Shown: in pieces, positions 55,556-64,000 of the stretch
How positions within the stretch are numbered: position 1 is the first letter of the stretch
Layout of the letters: each line of letters starts with the position of its first letter
Assembly: GCF_007845635.1 (NCBI RefSeq)
Contig: NZ_SELG01000041.1
Location: 310,001 to 374,000, forward strand
DNA: 64,000 nucleotides
Direction: 5' to 3'
From: Apibacter muscae
GTDB taxonomy: Bacteria; Bacteroidota; Bacteroidia; Flavobacteriales; Weeksellaceae
Position numbers and translations under genes: made by a program
Notes under the pieces: generated by a model
Database searches by the model: none
Told to the model about the DNA's origin: nothing
What the model saw: only the letters and a program-made list of their open reading frames with translations

Positions 55556-57439
55556 ATGGCTAAAGGAAATATTAATGTATCAGTAGAAAATATTTTTCCT
55601 CTGATTAAGAAATTTTTATACAGTGATCATGAAATATTTTTACGTGAGTTAATTTCTAACGCAACGGATGCTACTTTAAAACTTAAACATTTAACCAATA
55701 CAGGAGAAGCCAAGGTAGAATATGGCAATCCTATGATTGAAGTTAAAATAAATAAAGAAAATAAAACTCTTCAAATTATTGACCAAGGGATAGGGATGAC
55801 GGAAGAAGAGGTTCAAAAATATATTAATGAGGTTGCTTTCTCTGGTGCTGAAGATTTTATTTCTAAACATAAAGATGCTGAAAAAGAAGGTATTATCGGG
55901 CATTTTGGTTTAGGGTTCTATTCTGCCTTTATGGTTGCGGATAAGGTTGAAATTATTACTAAGTCTTATACAGATGCACCTGCTGTACAATGGGTTTGTG
56001 ATGGTAGCCCACAATTTGAACTTGGTCCGTCTGATAAAAAAGATAGAGGTACTGAAATAGTTTTGCATATAGCAGAAGATTCTCAGGAATTTTTAGAAGA
56101 GTATAAAATACGTGAGTTATTGCAAAAATACAATCGTTTTATGCCTATTCCAATTAAGTTTGGAACTAAGGAAGAAACTTTACCATTGCCTGAAGGGGCT
56201 GATAAGGATGCAACTCCTGAAAAAGTAATAGTTGATGATATTATTAACAATCCTAACCCGGCATGGACCAAAGCACCCTCTGAGCTAAAAGAAGAAGATT
56301 ATAAAGCTTTTTATCACGAATTGTATCCAATGCAATTTGACGAGCCTTTGTTCCATATACATTTAAATGTAGATTATCCTTTTCACTTAACCGGTATTTT
56401 ATTTTTTCCTAAATTAGGTAATAATCTAAATATTGATAAGGATAAAATTCAATTATATCAAAACCAAGTTTTTGTTACGGACGAGGTTAAGGGTATAGTT
56501 CCTGACTTCTTAATGTTGCTTCGTGGAGTGATTGACTCTCCAGACATTCCATTAAACGTTTCTCGTTCTTATTTGCAAGCCGATGGTGCGGTTAAGAAAA
56601 TTTCTTCTTACATCACAAAGAAAGTTGCAGATAAAATGGTTTCATTAATGAATGATAACCGCGAAGACTACGAAAAAAAATGGAATGATATAAAAGTAGT
56701 TATTGAATATGGAATGATCTCTGAAGAGAAGTTCTATGAAAAATCTGATAAGTTTGCTCTTTATCCAACAGTGGATGGTAAATATTTAACTTTTGAAGAA
56801 TTAAAAGATAAAATAAAGGATAACCAAACGGATAAGGATGGTAAATTAATTATTCTTTATGCTTCAAATATAGATGAACAAGACCAATACATACAAACGG
56901 CTAAAGAAAAAGGGTATGAAGTTTTATTGTTAGATTCTCCTATTGTTCCTCACTTAATTCAAAAGCTGGAAACTACCAAAGAAAATATTTCTTTTGTACG
57001 CGTAGATGCTGATCATATTAATAATCTTATTAAAAAAGATGAAAATATAGCTTCTATACTTACCGATGAAGAAAAAGAAACATTAAAAAAAGATTTAGAG
57101 GAAACTATTGACTCTAAAACTTATACGATAGCTTTGGAAAACTTAAGTAAAGATGATGCTCCATTTATTTTAACCCAACCAGAATTTATGCGTAGAATGA
57201 AAGATATGCAACAAACAGGTGGTGGAATGTTTGGTATGATGGGTGGTTTTCCAGAATCTTATAATTTAGTTGTGAATACCAATAGTGCATTAGCTTCTGA
57301 TATTTTGAAAAAAGAAAATAAAGATGAAAAAGCAACTATTATAAAACAAGCGTTAGATTTAGCAAAATTATCTCAGAACATCTTAAAGGGTAAAGATCTT
57401 ACAAATTTCATTAAACGTAGTTTTGATTTAATTAAATAA
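55556..57439 (+). CDS. htpG: Molecular chaperone Hsp90
   Basis: 627 residues, complete. The N-terminal ATPase has the Bergerat motifs ELISNATDATLKL, DQGIGMT and GHFGLGFYSAFMVAD. The middle domain carries RGVIDSPDIPLNVSRSYLQ with the catalytic-loop Arg, and the C-terminal dimerisation domain ends without MEEVD, as in bacteria. It remodels client proteins in the cytoplasm. Monocistronic, with a terminator at 57459-57489. Confidence 0.99.
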   Translation: MAKGNINVSVENIFPLIKKFLYSDHEIFLRELISNATDATLKLKHLTNTGEAKVEYGNPMIEVKINKENKTLQIIDQGIGMTEEEVQKYINEVAFSGAEDFISKHKDAEKEGIIGHFGLGFYSAFMVADKVEIITKSYTDAPAVQWVCDGSPQFELGPSDKKDRGTEIVLHIAEDSQEFLEEYKIRELLQKYNRFMPIPIKFGTKEETLPLPEGADKDATPEKVIVDDIINNPNPAWTKAPSELKEEDYKAFYHELYPMQFDEPLFHIHLNVDYPFHLTGILFFPKLGNNLNIDKDKIQLYQNQVFVTDEVKGIVPDFLMLLRGVIDSPDIPLNVSRSYLQADGAVKKISSYITKKVADKMVSLMNDNREDYEKKWNDIKVVIEYGMISEEKFYEKSDKFALYPTVDGKYLTFEELKDKIKDNQTDKDGKLIILYASNIDEQDQYIQTAKEKGYEVLLLDSPIVPHLIQKLETTKENISFVRVDADHINNLIKKDENIASILTDEEKETLKKDLEETIDSKTYTIALENLSKDDAPFILTQPEFMRRMKDMQQTGGGMFGMMGGFPESYNLVVNTNSALASDILKKENKDEKATIIKQALDLAKLSQNILKGKDLTNFIKRSFDLIK

Positions 57440-57458
57440 AGTATCTCTTTACATACAT

Positions 57459-57489
57459 AAAAAGCTGTATAATATTTATACAGCTTTTT
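57459..57489 (+). terminator. Terminator of htpG
   Basis: 14-bp arms AAAAAGCTGTATAA/TTATACAGCTTTTT, 3-base loop, followed by more T's. Confidence 0.9.
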
Positions 57490-57658
57490 TTATGATTGAA
57501 TAAAAATTTTGAAAAGGATAAAAAAACATATTAATTTATAGATTTCAAGGTAACTAATTGATTAGATCAGAGTTTAAATATATTTTTTATTATCTATAAT
57601 TAATCTAATTCATCGGTATTTATTAAGGCAAATACTGTTAGTTAAAAAATAAAAAAAA

Positions 57659-57679
57659 CCTCAACTTGTAATGTTGAGG
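57659..57679 (-). terminator. Terminator of the peptidyl-prolyl isomerase operon
   Basis: 7-bp stem CCTCAAC/GTTGAGG with a 7-base loop; on the minus strand followed by eight T's. Confidence 0.85.
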
Positions 57680-57691
57680 TTTTTTATGTTT

Positions 57692-59020
57692 TTAATTTTT
57701 CAACCAATGATTTGAAAATTTGCAGTTTTTATAGGAGTCTTGAACTTTAATATAAGTGGATGGAATTTGGGTTTCAACCCATTTTTCTACCACTTCATTT
57801 TGCTTAGTTTTTTCAGCAAATCCTTTTATTCTATTATAATCAGTTTCCAAGTTCATTTTATGCGAAGGAATTACCTCCGTAATTTTTAATAATTTAACAC
57901 CCGTTCTATTGTTAAGATCATCTTCGAATGCTTCGGAAACATCCCCTTTAGATAATCCTAGTAGATTATAAGAATCTTTTCTTGCCAATTTACTTCTTTC
58001 AAAACGGTTATCTCCAGTTTTTTGATTGGATAATAACCCCCCGTTGTATTTTGTAAGTTTATCATCGGAATATTTGGTAACCGCTTCATTAAAAGTGATT
58101 TTGTCAGAAATAATTTCCTCCCTTATTTTTTTTAATTTATCTAATGCAGCAGCAATTTCTTCCTGATTGGGTTTTGATTGTAATAATATATGTCTTAAAT
58201 CTATAATTTGTCCTCTTTTTTTCTCTAAGTATATAATATGGTAACCATATTCGGTTTCAAAGGGCTCTGAAATTTCACCTTCTCCTAAACTAAATGCTAC
58301 TGCATCAAATTCTTTAACCATAATTCCTCTACGGACATTTAAAATTTGTCCACCATTAGGAGCTGAACCCGGATCCTCAGAATATGTTTTAGCCATTTCA
58401 GCAAAACTTGCCCCCTCTTGTATTTGTTTTTTTATGTCTTTAAGTTGATTTATTAATTCTTGTTTATGCGCATCTGTTAGTTGGGGATACATAAGTATTT
58501 GTGCATATTCAATTTCATCATTTAGATATGGAAATTCATTTTCATGAGCTTGATAAAAAGCTCTCAAATATTCAGGCGAAATATCTACATTTTTTGTTAT
58601 TTCAAACATCTTTCTTTGTGTATACATTTGATTTCTAACCATGGTTTCTAAAACCGATCTTAGTTCGGCCATGGTTTTAAACTTAAAGTTTAATAATAAT
58701 TCCTGGTCTGTTTTAAAATAATTTTTATATCCATCAAGTCTAGAATCTACTTCCCTATTCACCTCGTCTTTACTAACAGAAATCAAAGTATCTTGTTTGG
58801 CTTTATATAGAATAATTTTTTCTTTCATCATGTTCTCTAAAAAATCGCATCGGTCGGTAATCTGTTGTCCCTCTGATTTTGCGTAATTTTCAGCATCAAA
58901 AATATCTGTATCTGTAATTATTTCATCTCCTACAACTGCAACTATTCCGTCTAGTTTTCTTTCTTGTGAGTAAGTGTATAAGCTTGCAAAAAATGTTAAT
59001 ATTAAAAGTATTCTGTTCAT
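57692..59020 (-). CDS. Periplasmic peptidyl-prolyl isomerase, SurA-like
   Basis: 442 residues with signal peptide MNRILLILTFFASLYTYSQ. A SurA-type N-terminal chaperone domain (VVGDEIITDTDI, about 28-165) is followed by two parvulin domains. The first has EYAQILMYPQL...ASFAEMAKTYSEDPGSAPNGG...EPFETEYGYHIIYL, the second LRHILLQSKP...TFNEAVTKYSDDKLTKYNGG. It helps outer-membrane proteins to fold. It follows a second, larger isomerase gene by 31 bases, forming a two-gene operon. Confidence 0.94.
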   Translation of the reverse strand: MNRILLILTFFASLYTYSQERKLDGIVAVVGDEIITDTDIFDAENYAKSEGQQITDRCDFLENMMKEKIILYKAKQDTLISVSKDEVNREVDSRLDGYKNYFKTDQELLLNFKFKTMAELRSVLETMVRNQMYTQRKMFEITKNVDISPEYLRAFYQAHENEFPYLNDEIEYAQILMYPQLTDAHKQELINQLKDIKKQIQEGASFAEMAKTYSEDPGSAPNGGQILNVRRGIMVKEFDAVAFSLGEGEISEPFETEYGYHIIYLEKKRGQIIDLRHILLQSKPNQEEIAAALDKLKKIREEIISDKITFNEAVTKYSDDKLTKYNGGLLSNQKTGDNRFERSKLARKDSYNLLGLSKGDVSEAFEDDLNNRTGVKLLKITEVIPSHKMNLETDYNRIKGFAEKTKQNEVVEKWVETQIPSTYIKVQDSYKNCKFSNHWLKN

Positions 59021-59051
59021 TTTTAGTATTTGGTAAGATTTAAAAATCTAA

Positions 59052-60941
59052 TTAATTATATTTTTTCTTTAAAGTATTTATTTCTATTATATTTTTATTA
59101 ATAACGGCATTATTTTTCATTTGTTTTATGTTTTCATGAATTTTATAATCTACGTAATCTTTAATGTAGTATTTTTTAAAATCCTCTAAACTTAAGGGTT
59201 CATCTTTAATAATATTTTTTATATCCATCACTAATCTTCTGTTCTTGCTGTCTAAAACTTTTATTCCCTTAGACAATTTTGTATCGGAAGAAAATCCTAA
59301 AAATTTCGCTGGAAACTTGCCCTGCTCTATGATAACCAATGGATTATTTTCATGGTCCATTTTAGCTTTATAAAAATTTTTAATATCATCTACAGATTGA
59401 TTATTCTTTAATAAGGATAGTAATTCCTTTTCCACTTCTTGATTTAAACAGTAATAAAATGTTCCATCAATTCTTTCTTTCCATATATATTTAGATTTAT
59501 GATCGTTTAAAAATTGTTGTTGTCCTTCATCATCAGCATATGATTGGTTAGTTAACAAAGATACAGTGTATTTAACTAACAATTGGTCTTCTTCTAATTT
59601 CAAACGCTTTTTAACATCATCCATATCATAGAAGTTCTCTTTATAAAACTCTATAAGTTTTGTATCTTGCCAATTGTTAATCAATTCATCTACAATAAAT
59701 TTCCTATTAATATAATTGTAAGAAGTTAATTGATACTTTAATTGATCCAATAATTTCTGATTGGTTAAAATATAATCTTCATTATTTTCATTACCAATTT
59801 TTATTAAATCTATAATTCTATTTTCAGAATAATTAGAGAATTCTTTAAAATTATTAGGAAGATTATTGATAAAATTATTTATAGCAATAGAGTTTGAATT
59901 GAAAAAAGGTTTTTTCTTTAATATATCTATAAGTTTACGGTCTAGTTCTTCCAATAAATTGTTTTGTTTTAACTCATAAAAAATTTTTGAACTAGCTAGA
60001 TTATAATCTTTAAATTCGTCCAAAAAAACTAATTTATAAATAACATATCCTTCATTGGTTTTTATAGGTTTGGAATACTCTCTATGTAAAGGCAATTTAT
60101 TTTTTTGACTAATAATATAATTATAGATTTCCTTATTTTCAAAATGCTTTAGTAATATTGTTTTATCTGTAACCTTAGAATATTTCTGTTTAACATTTTC
60201 CAACTTATCTCCATTTTTTAGTTGTTTATAAATGGCTTCAATAATTAGTTTTCCATTATCTGTTGGATCATCAATTTTAATTTCTTCCAATCGAACCTGC
60301 CCCAACCATTCTCTTTCTTCAGAAACTAATATTAAATAATTATTACCCTCTTCGTCTTTATAAATAACTACTTTGCCAATAGGAGCATCATAAATAGCAT
60401 CTAATAAATTTTTATTAATTGAAAATACATCTAAATATTTTGGCTCTATCCATTTAGATTCTACAGAGTATTCGTTTGCAGCTTTTTCAAATAATTTAGT
60501 ATTGTTTTTTATGCTTCTAATTGTTTTATCAATAAATAATTTTTGTTGATCAACTGATTTATCTTTGAAATTATCTTTATTAAAAATGAATATCTGAACT
60601 TTTTTTTCCAATTGTAATTTATTGAAATAATCTTGCAATAAAGGCTTTAGAATTTCTTGTGGATAATATAAACTATCCTGAATCATTTGATGTTTATTGG
60701 ATAACTCCTTTAAGTAAGAAACGGATTTATCCACCCCTTTACTAAGTCCGTATTGCTTGATTAATTGATAATCAATAAAATTATCAATAGTCGTATCAGT
60801 TCCTAATATATCTAAACTTTTAGAGTATTCCTCCAAAAAGTTCTGAGTATAAATGGTGTCTTTATTAATTGTTATTAAGACGGATTGAGAATATAAAGAT
60901 GTAGTTGTAAAAAGTCCTAAAAAAAATGCTAACTTATTCAC
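59052..60941 (-). CDS. Large periplasmic PpiC/parvulin-type protein
   Basis: 629 residues with a GTG start, supported by the signal peptide MNKLAFFLGLFTTTSLYSQ directly after it. A SurA-like helical N-terminus is followed by parvulin-like segments (NEYSVESKWIEPKYLDVFS...IGKVVIYKDEEGNNYLILVSEE; KPIKTNEGYVIYKLVFLDEF) in which the active-site histidines are not evident. The C-terminal half is helical and Lys/Asn-rich. It probably acts as a chaperone more than an enzyme. First gene of the operon, with a TACTTTTG box at 60961-60968. Confidence 0.82.
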   Translation of the reverse strand: MNKLAFFLGLFTTTSLYSQSVLITINKDTIYTQNFLEEYSKSLDILGTDTTIDNFIDYQLIKQYGLSKGVDKSVSYLKELSNKHQMIQDSLYYPQEILKPLLQDYFNKLQLEKKVQIFIFNKDNFKDKSVDQQKLFIDKTIRSIKNNTKLFEKAANEYSVESKWIEPKYLDVFSINKNLLDAIYDAPIGKVVIYKDEEGNNYLILVSEEREWLGQVRLEEIKIDDPTDNGKLIIEAIYKQLKNGDKLENVKQKYSKVTDKTILLKHFENKEIYNYIISQKNKLPLHREYSKPIKTNEGYVIYKLVFLDEFKDYNLASSKIFYELKQNNLLEELDRKLIDILKKKPFFNSNSIAINNFINNLPNNFKEFSNYSENRIIDLIKIGNENNEDYILTNQKLLDQLKYQLTSYNYINRKFIVDELINNWQDTKLIEFYKENFYDMDDVKKRLKLEEDQLLVKYTVSLLTNQSYADDEGQQQFLNDHKSKYIWKERIDGTFYYCLNQEVEKELLSLLKNNQSVDDIKNFYKAKMDHENNPLVIIEQGKFPAKFLGFSSDTKLSKGIKVLDSKNRRLVMDIKNIIKDEPLSLEDFKKYYIKDYVDYKIHENIKQMKNNAVINKNIIEINTLKKKYN

Positions 60942-60960
60942 TATATATTAATTTTATCTA

Positions 60961-60968
60961 CAAAAGTA
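60961..60968 (-). promoter_or_regulatory. -7 promoter box for the isomerase operon
   Basis: TACTTTTG on the minus strand, 19 bases upstream of the GTG start at 60941. Confidence 0.6.
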
Positions 60969-61048
60969 TTGAAAGTAGTAGTACTTAAAAAATTTTTATC
61001 TAAAAGAAAATTAATCAATATTTCAATTTAAATATCAAAACAGATAAT

Positions 61049-61399
61049 TTAAAAATCTTCAATCAATTTCTCGTCTTCAAAATATTGTATAATAGCTTTT
61101 TTTATCAGTAGCATTTGTTCATTGGATTTTAAATCCGGTAGTTCTTCTAAAGTTATATAATGCGGCCATCCATCATCGTCAAACCTATCAAACTTATAAT
61201 AACCAAAAGGCTCTAACAATCGACAAACGGCAATGTGTATTAAATTCATCTTATCATCTTTTTTATAGCGTCTATACCCACCGCCAAATTCCTGAAGACC
61301 TATTAAAAAAATAATAGTATTTAGATCAGGGGTCTCATCTTGATTAAATTTTATTTTCATAAAATTTTCAATTTTAGACCATCTTTTCATTTCATTCAT
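61049..61399 (-). CDS. Conserved hypothetical protein
   Basis: 116 residues, no signal peptide or membrane segment, acidic. I do not recognise a named domain. Visible blocks are IIFLIGLQEFGGGYRRYKKDDKMNLIHIAVCRLLEPFGYY and DDDGWPHYITLEELP; the pattern looks like a conserved, folded cytoplasmic protein rather than a chance frame. Divergent from purB, with its own TAAATTTG box at 61428-61435. Confidence 0.75.
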   Translation of the reverse strand: MNEMKRWSKIENFMKIKFNQDETPDLNTIIFLIGLQEFGGGYRRYKKDDKMNLIHIAVCRLLEPFGYYKFDRFDDDGWPHYITLEELPDLKSNEQMLLIKKAIIQYFEDEKLIEDF

Positions 61400-61427
61400 A
61401 AAAACATATCATAATTCATTTTCGTAT

Positions 61428-61435
61428 CAAATTTA
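61428..61435 (-). promoter_or_regulatory. -7 promoter box for the hypothetical gene
   Basis: TAAATTTG on the minus strand, 28 bases upstream of the ATG at 61399. Confidence 0.5.
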
Positions 61436-61528
61436 TAAATAAAATGTGAGTATTGATTAAAATCTAGTTTTCGTTTATATTTCAATGTTTATACAAAAGG
61501 ATTGCAAAGTGAAATGAAGAATACTTAA

Positions 61529-61546
61529 TAAATTTGATTATTTTTG
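61529..61546 (+). promoter_or_regulatory. Two -7 promoter boxes for purB
   Basis: TAAATTTG (61529-61536) and TATTTTTG (61539-61546), 37 and 47 bases before the ATG at 61584. Either or both may be used. Confidence 0.5.
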
Positions 61547-61583
61547 AATTCTATTTTAACACTTACAGACATATAAAAATATA

Positions 61584-63011
61584 ATGAACAAATATCAAAA
61601 CCCTTTAGAAAGTCGTTATTGCAGTGATGAAATGTTATATAATTTTTCTCCTGAAAAAAAATTTACGACTTGGAGAAAGTTATGGATTGCTTTAGCAGAA
61701 ATTGAGAAAGAACTAGGACTTGATATCACAGACGAACAAATCAAGGAGTTAAAAGATAACATTAGCCCCATTGATTTTGCTAAAGCAAATGAATATGAAA
61801 AGAAGTTCCGTCACGATGTTATGGCTCATGTTCATACTTATGGTGACGTTGCCCCTAAAGCAAGACCTATAATACACTTGGGAGCTACTTCTGCCTTTGT
61901 AGGTGATAATACTGATTTAATTCAAATTAAGGATGGATTGGAATTAGTTAAAAAGAAACTTATAAACGTTATAAAAGGTCTTCACGATTTTGCTTTAAAG
62001 TATAAAGATCTTCCTACCCTAGGTTTTACCCATTATCAACCGGCACAACTTACTACCGTAGGTAAAAGAGCCACCCTATGGCTACAATCTGCTTTGTTAG
62101 ATTTAGAAGAATTGGATTTTCGTATTGAAACTTTAAGATTTAGAGGAGTTAAAGGTACTACTGGAACTGCGGCAAGTTTTAAAGAGTTGTTTGATGGTGA
62201 TTTTAATAAAGTAAAAGAATTAGACAGAAAACTATCTAAACGTTTTGGTTTTACGCATGTTTTTAAAGTTAGTGGACAAACCTACGATAGAAAAATTGAT
62301 GCTCAAGCTTTAAATATTTTATCTAATATAGCACAATCCGCACATAAATTCACCAATGACCTAAGACTACTTCAAAATCTAAAAGAAATTGAAGAACCTT
62401 TTGAAAAAAACCAAATAGGTTCCAGCGCAATGGCATATAAAAGAAATCCTATGCGTTCAGAACGTATAGCCTCATTAGCTAAGTTTGTAATTTCATTAGC
62501 AAGTTCTCCTGCAATGGTTGCTTCTACTCAATGGTTTGAAAGAACCTTAGATGATTCTGCAAATAAGCGATTAAGCCTACCGCAAGCCTTTTTAGCTATT
62601 GATGCTATTTTAATTATATGGAATAATATTTTAGATGGAATTGTGGTATATCCTAAAATGATTGAAAAGCATATTCAAGAAGAATTACCGTTTATGGCTA
62701 CCGAATACATTATTATGGAAGGTGTTAAAAACGGTGGTGACAGACAAGAATTACATGAAATTATTAGAACTCACTCCATGGAAGCAGGTAAACAAGTGAA
62801 AATAGAAGGAAAAAATAATGATTTAATAGAACGAATTATTGCTGATTCAAGAGTAAATATTGATAAAGATAAATTATTGAATTTATTAAACCCATCTAAT
62901 TTTATTGGGTTTGCTCCTGAACAAACTGAAGAATTTTTAGATGGTGAAGTAAATCCTATATTAAATAAATACAAAGACCTGCTTGGTATTGATACCGACT
63001 TAAAAGTTTAA
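61584..63011 (+). CDS. purB: Adenylosuccinate lyase
   Basis: 475 residues, the long, animal-like form. The fumarase/aspartase signature is GSSAMAYKRNPMRSE with the flexible catalytic loop; HLGATSAFVGDNTDL and TLGFTHYQPAQLTTVGKRA carry the catalytic histidines. It acts twice in purine synthesis: SAICAR to AICAR and adenylosuccinate to AMP. Its stop codon overlaps the rlmH start by one base (TAATG). Confidence 0.98.
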   Translation: MNKYQNPLESRYCSDEMLYNFSPEKKFTTWRKLWIALAEIEKELGLDITDEQIKELKDNISPIDFAKANEYEKKFRHDVMAHVHTYGDVAPKARPIIHLGATSAFVGDNTDLIQIKDGLELVKKKLINVIKGLHDFALKYKDLPTLGFTHYQPAQLTTVGKRATLWLQSALLDLEELDFRIETLRFRGVKGTTGTAASFKELFDGDFNKVKELDRKLSKRFGFTHVFKVSGQTYDRKIDAQALNILSNIAQSAHKFTNDLRLLQNLKEIEEPFEKNQIGSSAMAYKRNPMRSERIASLAKFVISLASSPAMVASTQWFERTLDDSANKRLSLPQAFLAIDAILIIWNNILDGIVVYPKMIEKHIQEELPFMATEYIIMEGVKNGGDRQELHEIIRTHSMEAGKQVKIEGKNNDLIERIIADSRVNIDKDKLLNLLNPSNFIGFAPEQTEEFLDGEVNPILNKYKDLLGIDTDLKV

Positions 63012-63484
63012 TGAAAATTACCCTATTAGCCATCGGTAAGACAAACTCTAAGGAACTTATAAATTTAATTAAAAGTTTAGAAAAACGCTTGCCTAGCTTT
63101 ATTAAATTTGAAAGGAAAGAATTACCGGACATAAAAAATGCAAAAAACCTTTCTGAGAATGAATTAAAAAATGCAGAAGCAGATTTAATTATTTCCCAGC
63201 TTGAACCCAACGATGTTGTTTACCTTCTTGATGAAAAGGGGGTAGAATATACTTCCATGGAGTTCTCCCTATTAATGGATCAACACATGAACAATTCCGT
63301 AAAACATCTAGTTTTTTGTATTGGGGGCGCTTGGGGATTTTCTCAAAAAATGTACAGTCTTAATCCGCACAAAATAGCCTTGTCCAAAATGACATTTACA
63401 CACCAAATGGTACGTTTATTTTTCGTTGAACAACTGTATAGAGCTTTTAGTATTTTGCAAGGAAAACCTTACCACAATGAATAA
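63011..63484 (+). CDS. rlmH: 23S rRNA (pseudouridine-1915-N3)-methyltransferase
   Basis: 157 residues, the standard length of this SPOUT enzyme. The trefoil-knot SAM site is seen in VYLLDEKGVEYTSMEF, FCIGGAWGFS and LSKMTFTHQMVRLFFVEQLYRAFSILQGKPYH. It methylates pseudouridine 1915 of 23S rRNA in the decoding-adjacent helix 69. Translationally coupled to purB and to the following protease gene (8-base overlap). Confidence 0.98.
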   Translation: MKITLLAIGKTNSKELINLIKSLEKRLPSFIKFERKELPDIKNAKNLSENELKNAEADLIISQLEPNDVVYLLDEKGVEYTSMEFSLLMDQHMNNSVKHLVFCIGGAWGFSQKMYSLNPHKIALSKMTFTHQMVRLFFVEQLYRAFSILQGKPYHNE

Positions 63485-64000
63485 TTATTTAAAACTAAAC
63501 GGATACGAGATTGCTTTATATCTAATAATCTTTTTTATAGGAGGAAACCTTATAGGAGCAATTTTAGGAGGAGTAGCTCTCTTCCTTAATATTAATACCT
63601 ATGTGGTTATCCCTATAGCTACCCTTTTAAGTTATGGTTTAGTCTATTTTAGCTATTCTAATTTTAAAAAACAATCAAAAAAAGAAATTTTTAAAATAAA
63701 TTATTCGTTAAAAAATTTCAAATATTTCCCTTTAATTCTTATTATATTTATTGGACAATTTTTTATTTCTGAATTTATATCAAGTTTAATTCCTACCGAA
63801 GGTAAAATCTTTGGAAAATTATATCAAACCATGTCCTATGGATTGCTTGGAAACTTTGAAAAATACCCTTGGATCACTTTTTTCTCAATCTGTATATTAG
63901 CCCCATTCTTAGAAGAAATCTTTTTTCGAGGTTTTTTACTGAAAGGTATGCTTAACAACCAAGTTAAACCCTACAAAGCCATAATTATTTCTGCATTGTT
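63477..64000 (+). CDS. CPBP-type intramembrane metalloprotease/CAAX-like, partial (cut by right edge)
   Basis: The frame opens with ATG at 63477, inside the end of rlmH, and runs to the edge without a stop (174 codons). Several hydrophobic segments (about 12-37, 43-58, 83-103) precede APFLEEIFFRGFLL, the EExxxR motif of CPBP/Abi membrane proteases. The second and third metal-binding histidine motifs would lie beyond the window. The cellular role is unknown. Confidence 0.88.
   Translation, partial: MNNYLKLNGYEIALYLIIFFIGGNLIGAILGGVALFLNINTYVVIPIATLLSYGLVYFSYSNFKKQSKKEIFKINYSLKNFKYFPLILIIFIGQFFISEFISSLIPTEGKIFGKLYQTMSYGLLGNFEKYPWITFFSICILAPFLEEIFFRGFLLKGMLNNQVKPYKAIIISAL

Overview
The window is about 30% GC, gene-dense and chromosomal, from a member of the Bacteroidota, most likely Flavobacteriales. 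The evidence is repeated TAnnTTTG promoter -7 boxes, weak Shine-Dalgarno signals, Bacteroidota-only families (DUF1599, DoxX/BT_3928-type, DUF4834, DUF5683, very large LepB) and lineage-typical gene orders such as parA-parB-DUF5683-dapB-lepB. The low GC, the Cas9 type and the NO-defence genes would fit a host-associated Weeksellaceae such as Apibacter, but that genus call is inference.

Layout. 1-1052: the N-terminal third of a Cas9 runs off the left edge; beside it, on the opposite strand, is a compact tracrRNA with its own promoter, antirepeat and GNRA-capped terminator. 1263-8704: GNAT, YhcH/NanQ-like protein, uracil permease, nicotinamidase, CD225 and DUF2752 membrane proteins, the DUF1599-DoxX-tpiA operon, and a lipoprotein gene broken by a one-base slip in an A8 tract. 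8712-11205: a probable nitric-oxide response operon (Rrf2 regulator, Ric/YtfE, haem-copper-oxidase-like membrane protein) behind a 17-bp perfect inverted repeat that holds a -7 box in its spacer. 11322-21030: M42 peptidase, rimO, glycosyltransferase, YfhO, small envelope proteins, a THUMP-like methyltransferase. 21070-27726: amino-acid permease, oxidative pentose phosphate operon (gnd-zwf-pgl), purA.

27860-35015: a purL-purC-purF operon, with an acyltransferase gene at its end, is led by a guanine-class purine riboswitch. 35137-41409: an outer-membrane barrel protein, menaquinone genes (hotdog thioesterase, isochorismate synthase), a lipoprotein resembling GT80 sialyltransferases, and gyrA. 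41544-50246: a small secreted protein, lepB-dapB-DUF5683-parB-parA, and a str operon (rpsL-rpsG-fusA-rpsJ) that stops at a terminator right after rpsJ. 50427-64000: L,D-transpeptidase, SUI1 factor, PafA-type phosphatase, amino-acid permease, OsmC, htpG, two periplasmic peptidyl-prolyl isomerases, purB, rlmH and a CPBP protease cut by the right edge.

The genes are mostly core metabolism and translation. Purine synthesis is spread over purLCF, purA and purB, with the riboswitch sensing the end product. RimO and its substrate S12 are both present. The most noteworthy elements are the Cas9/tracrRNA edge locus, the surface-lipoprotein sialyltransferase candidate, the purine riboswitch with a mutually exclusive hairpin, the palindromic operator of the NO operon, and the phase-variation-like homopolymer lesion. 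No tRNA, rRNA, insertion sequence or CRISPR array was seen.
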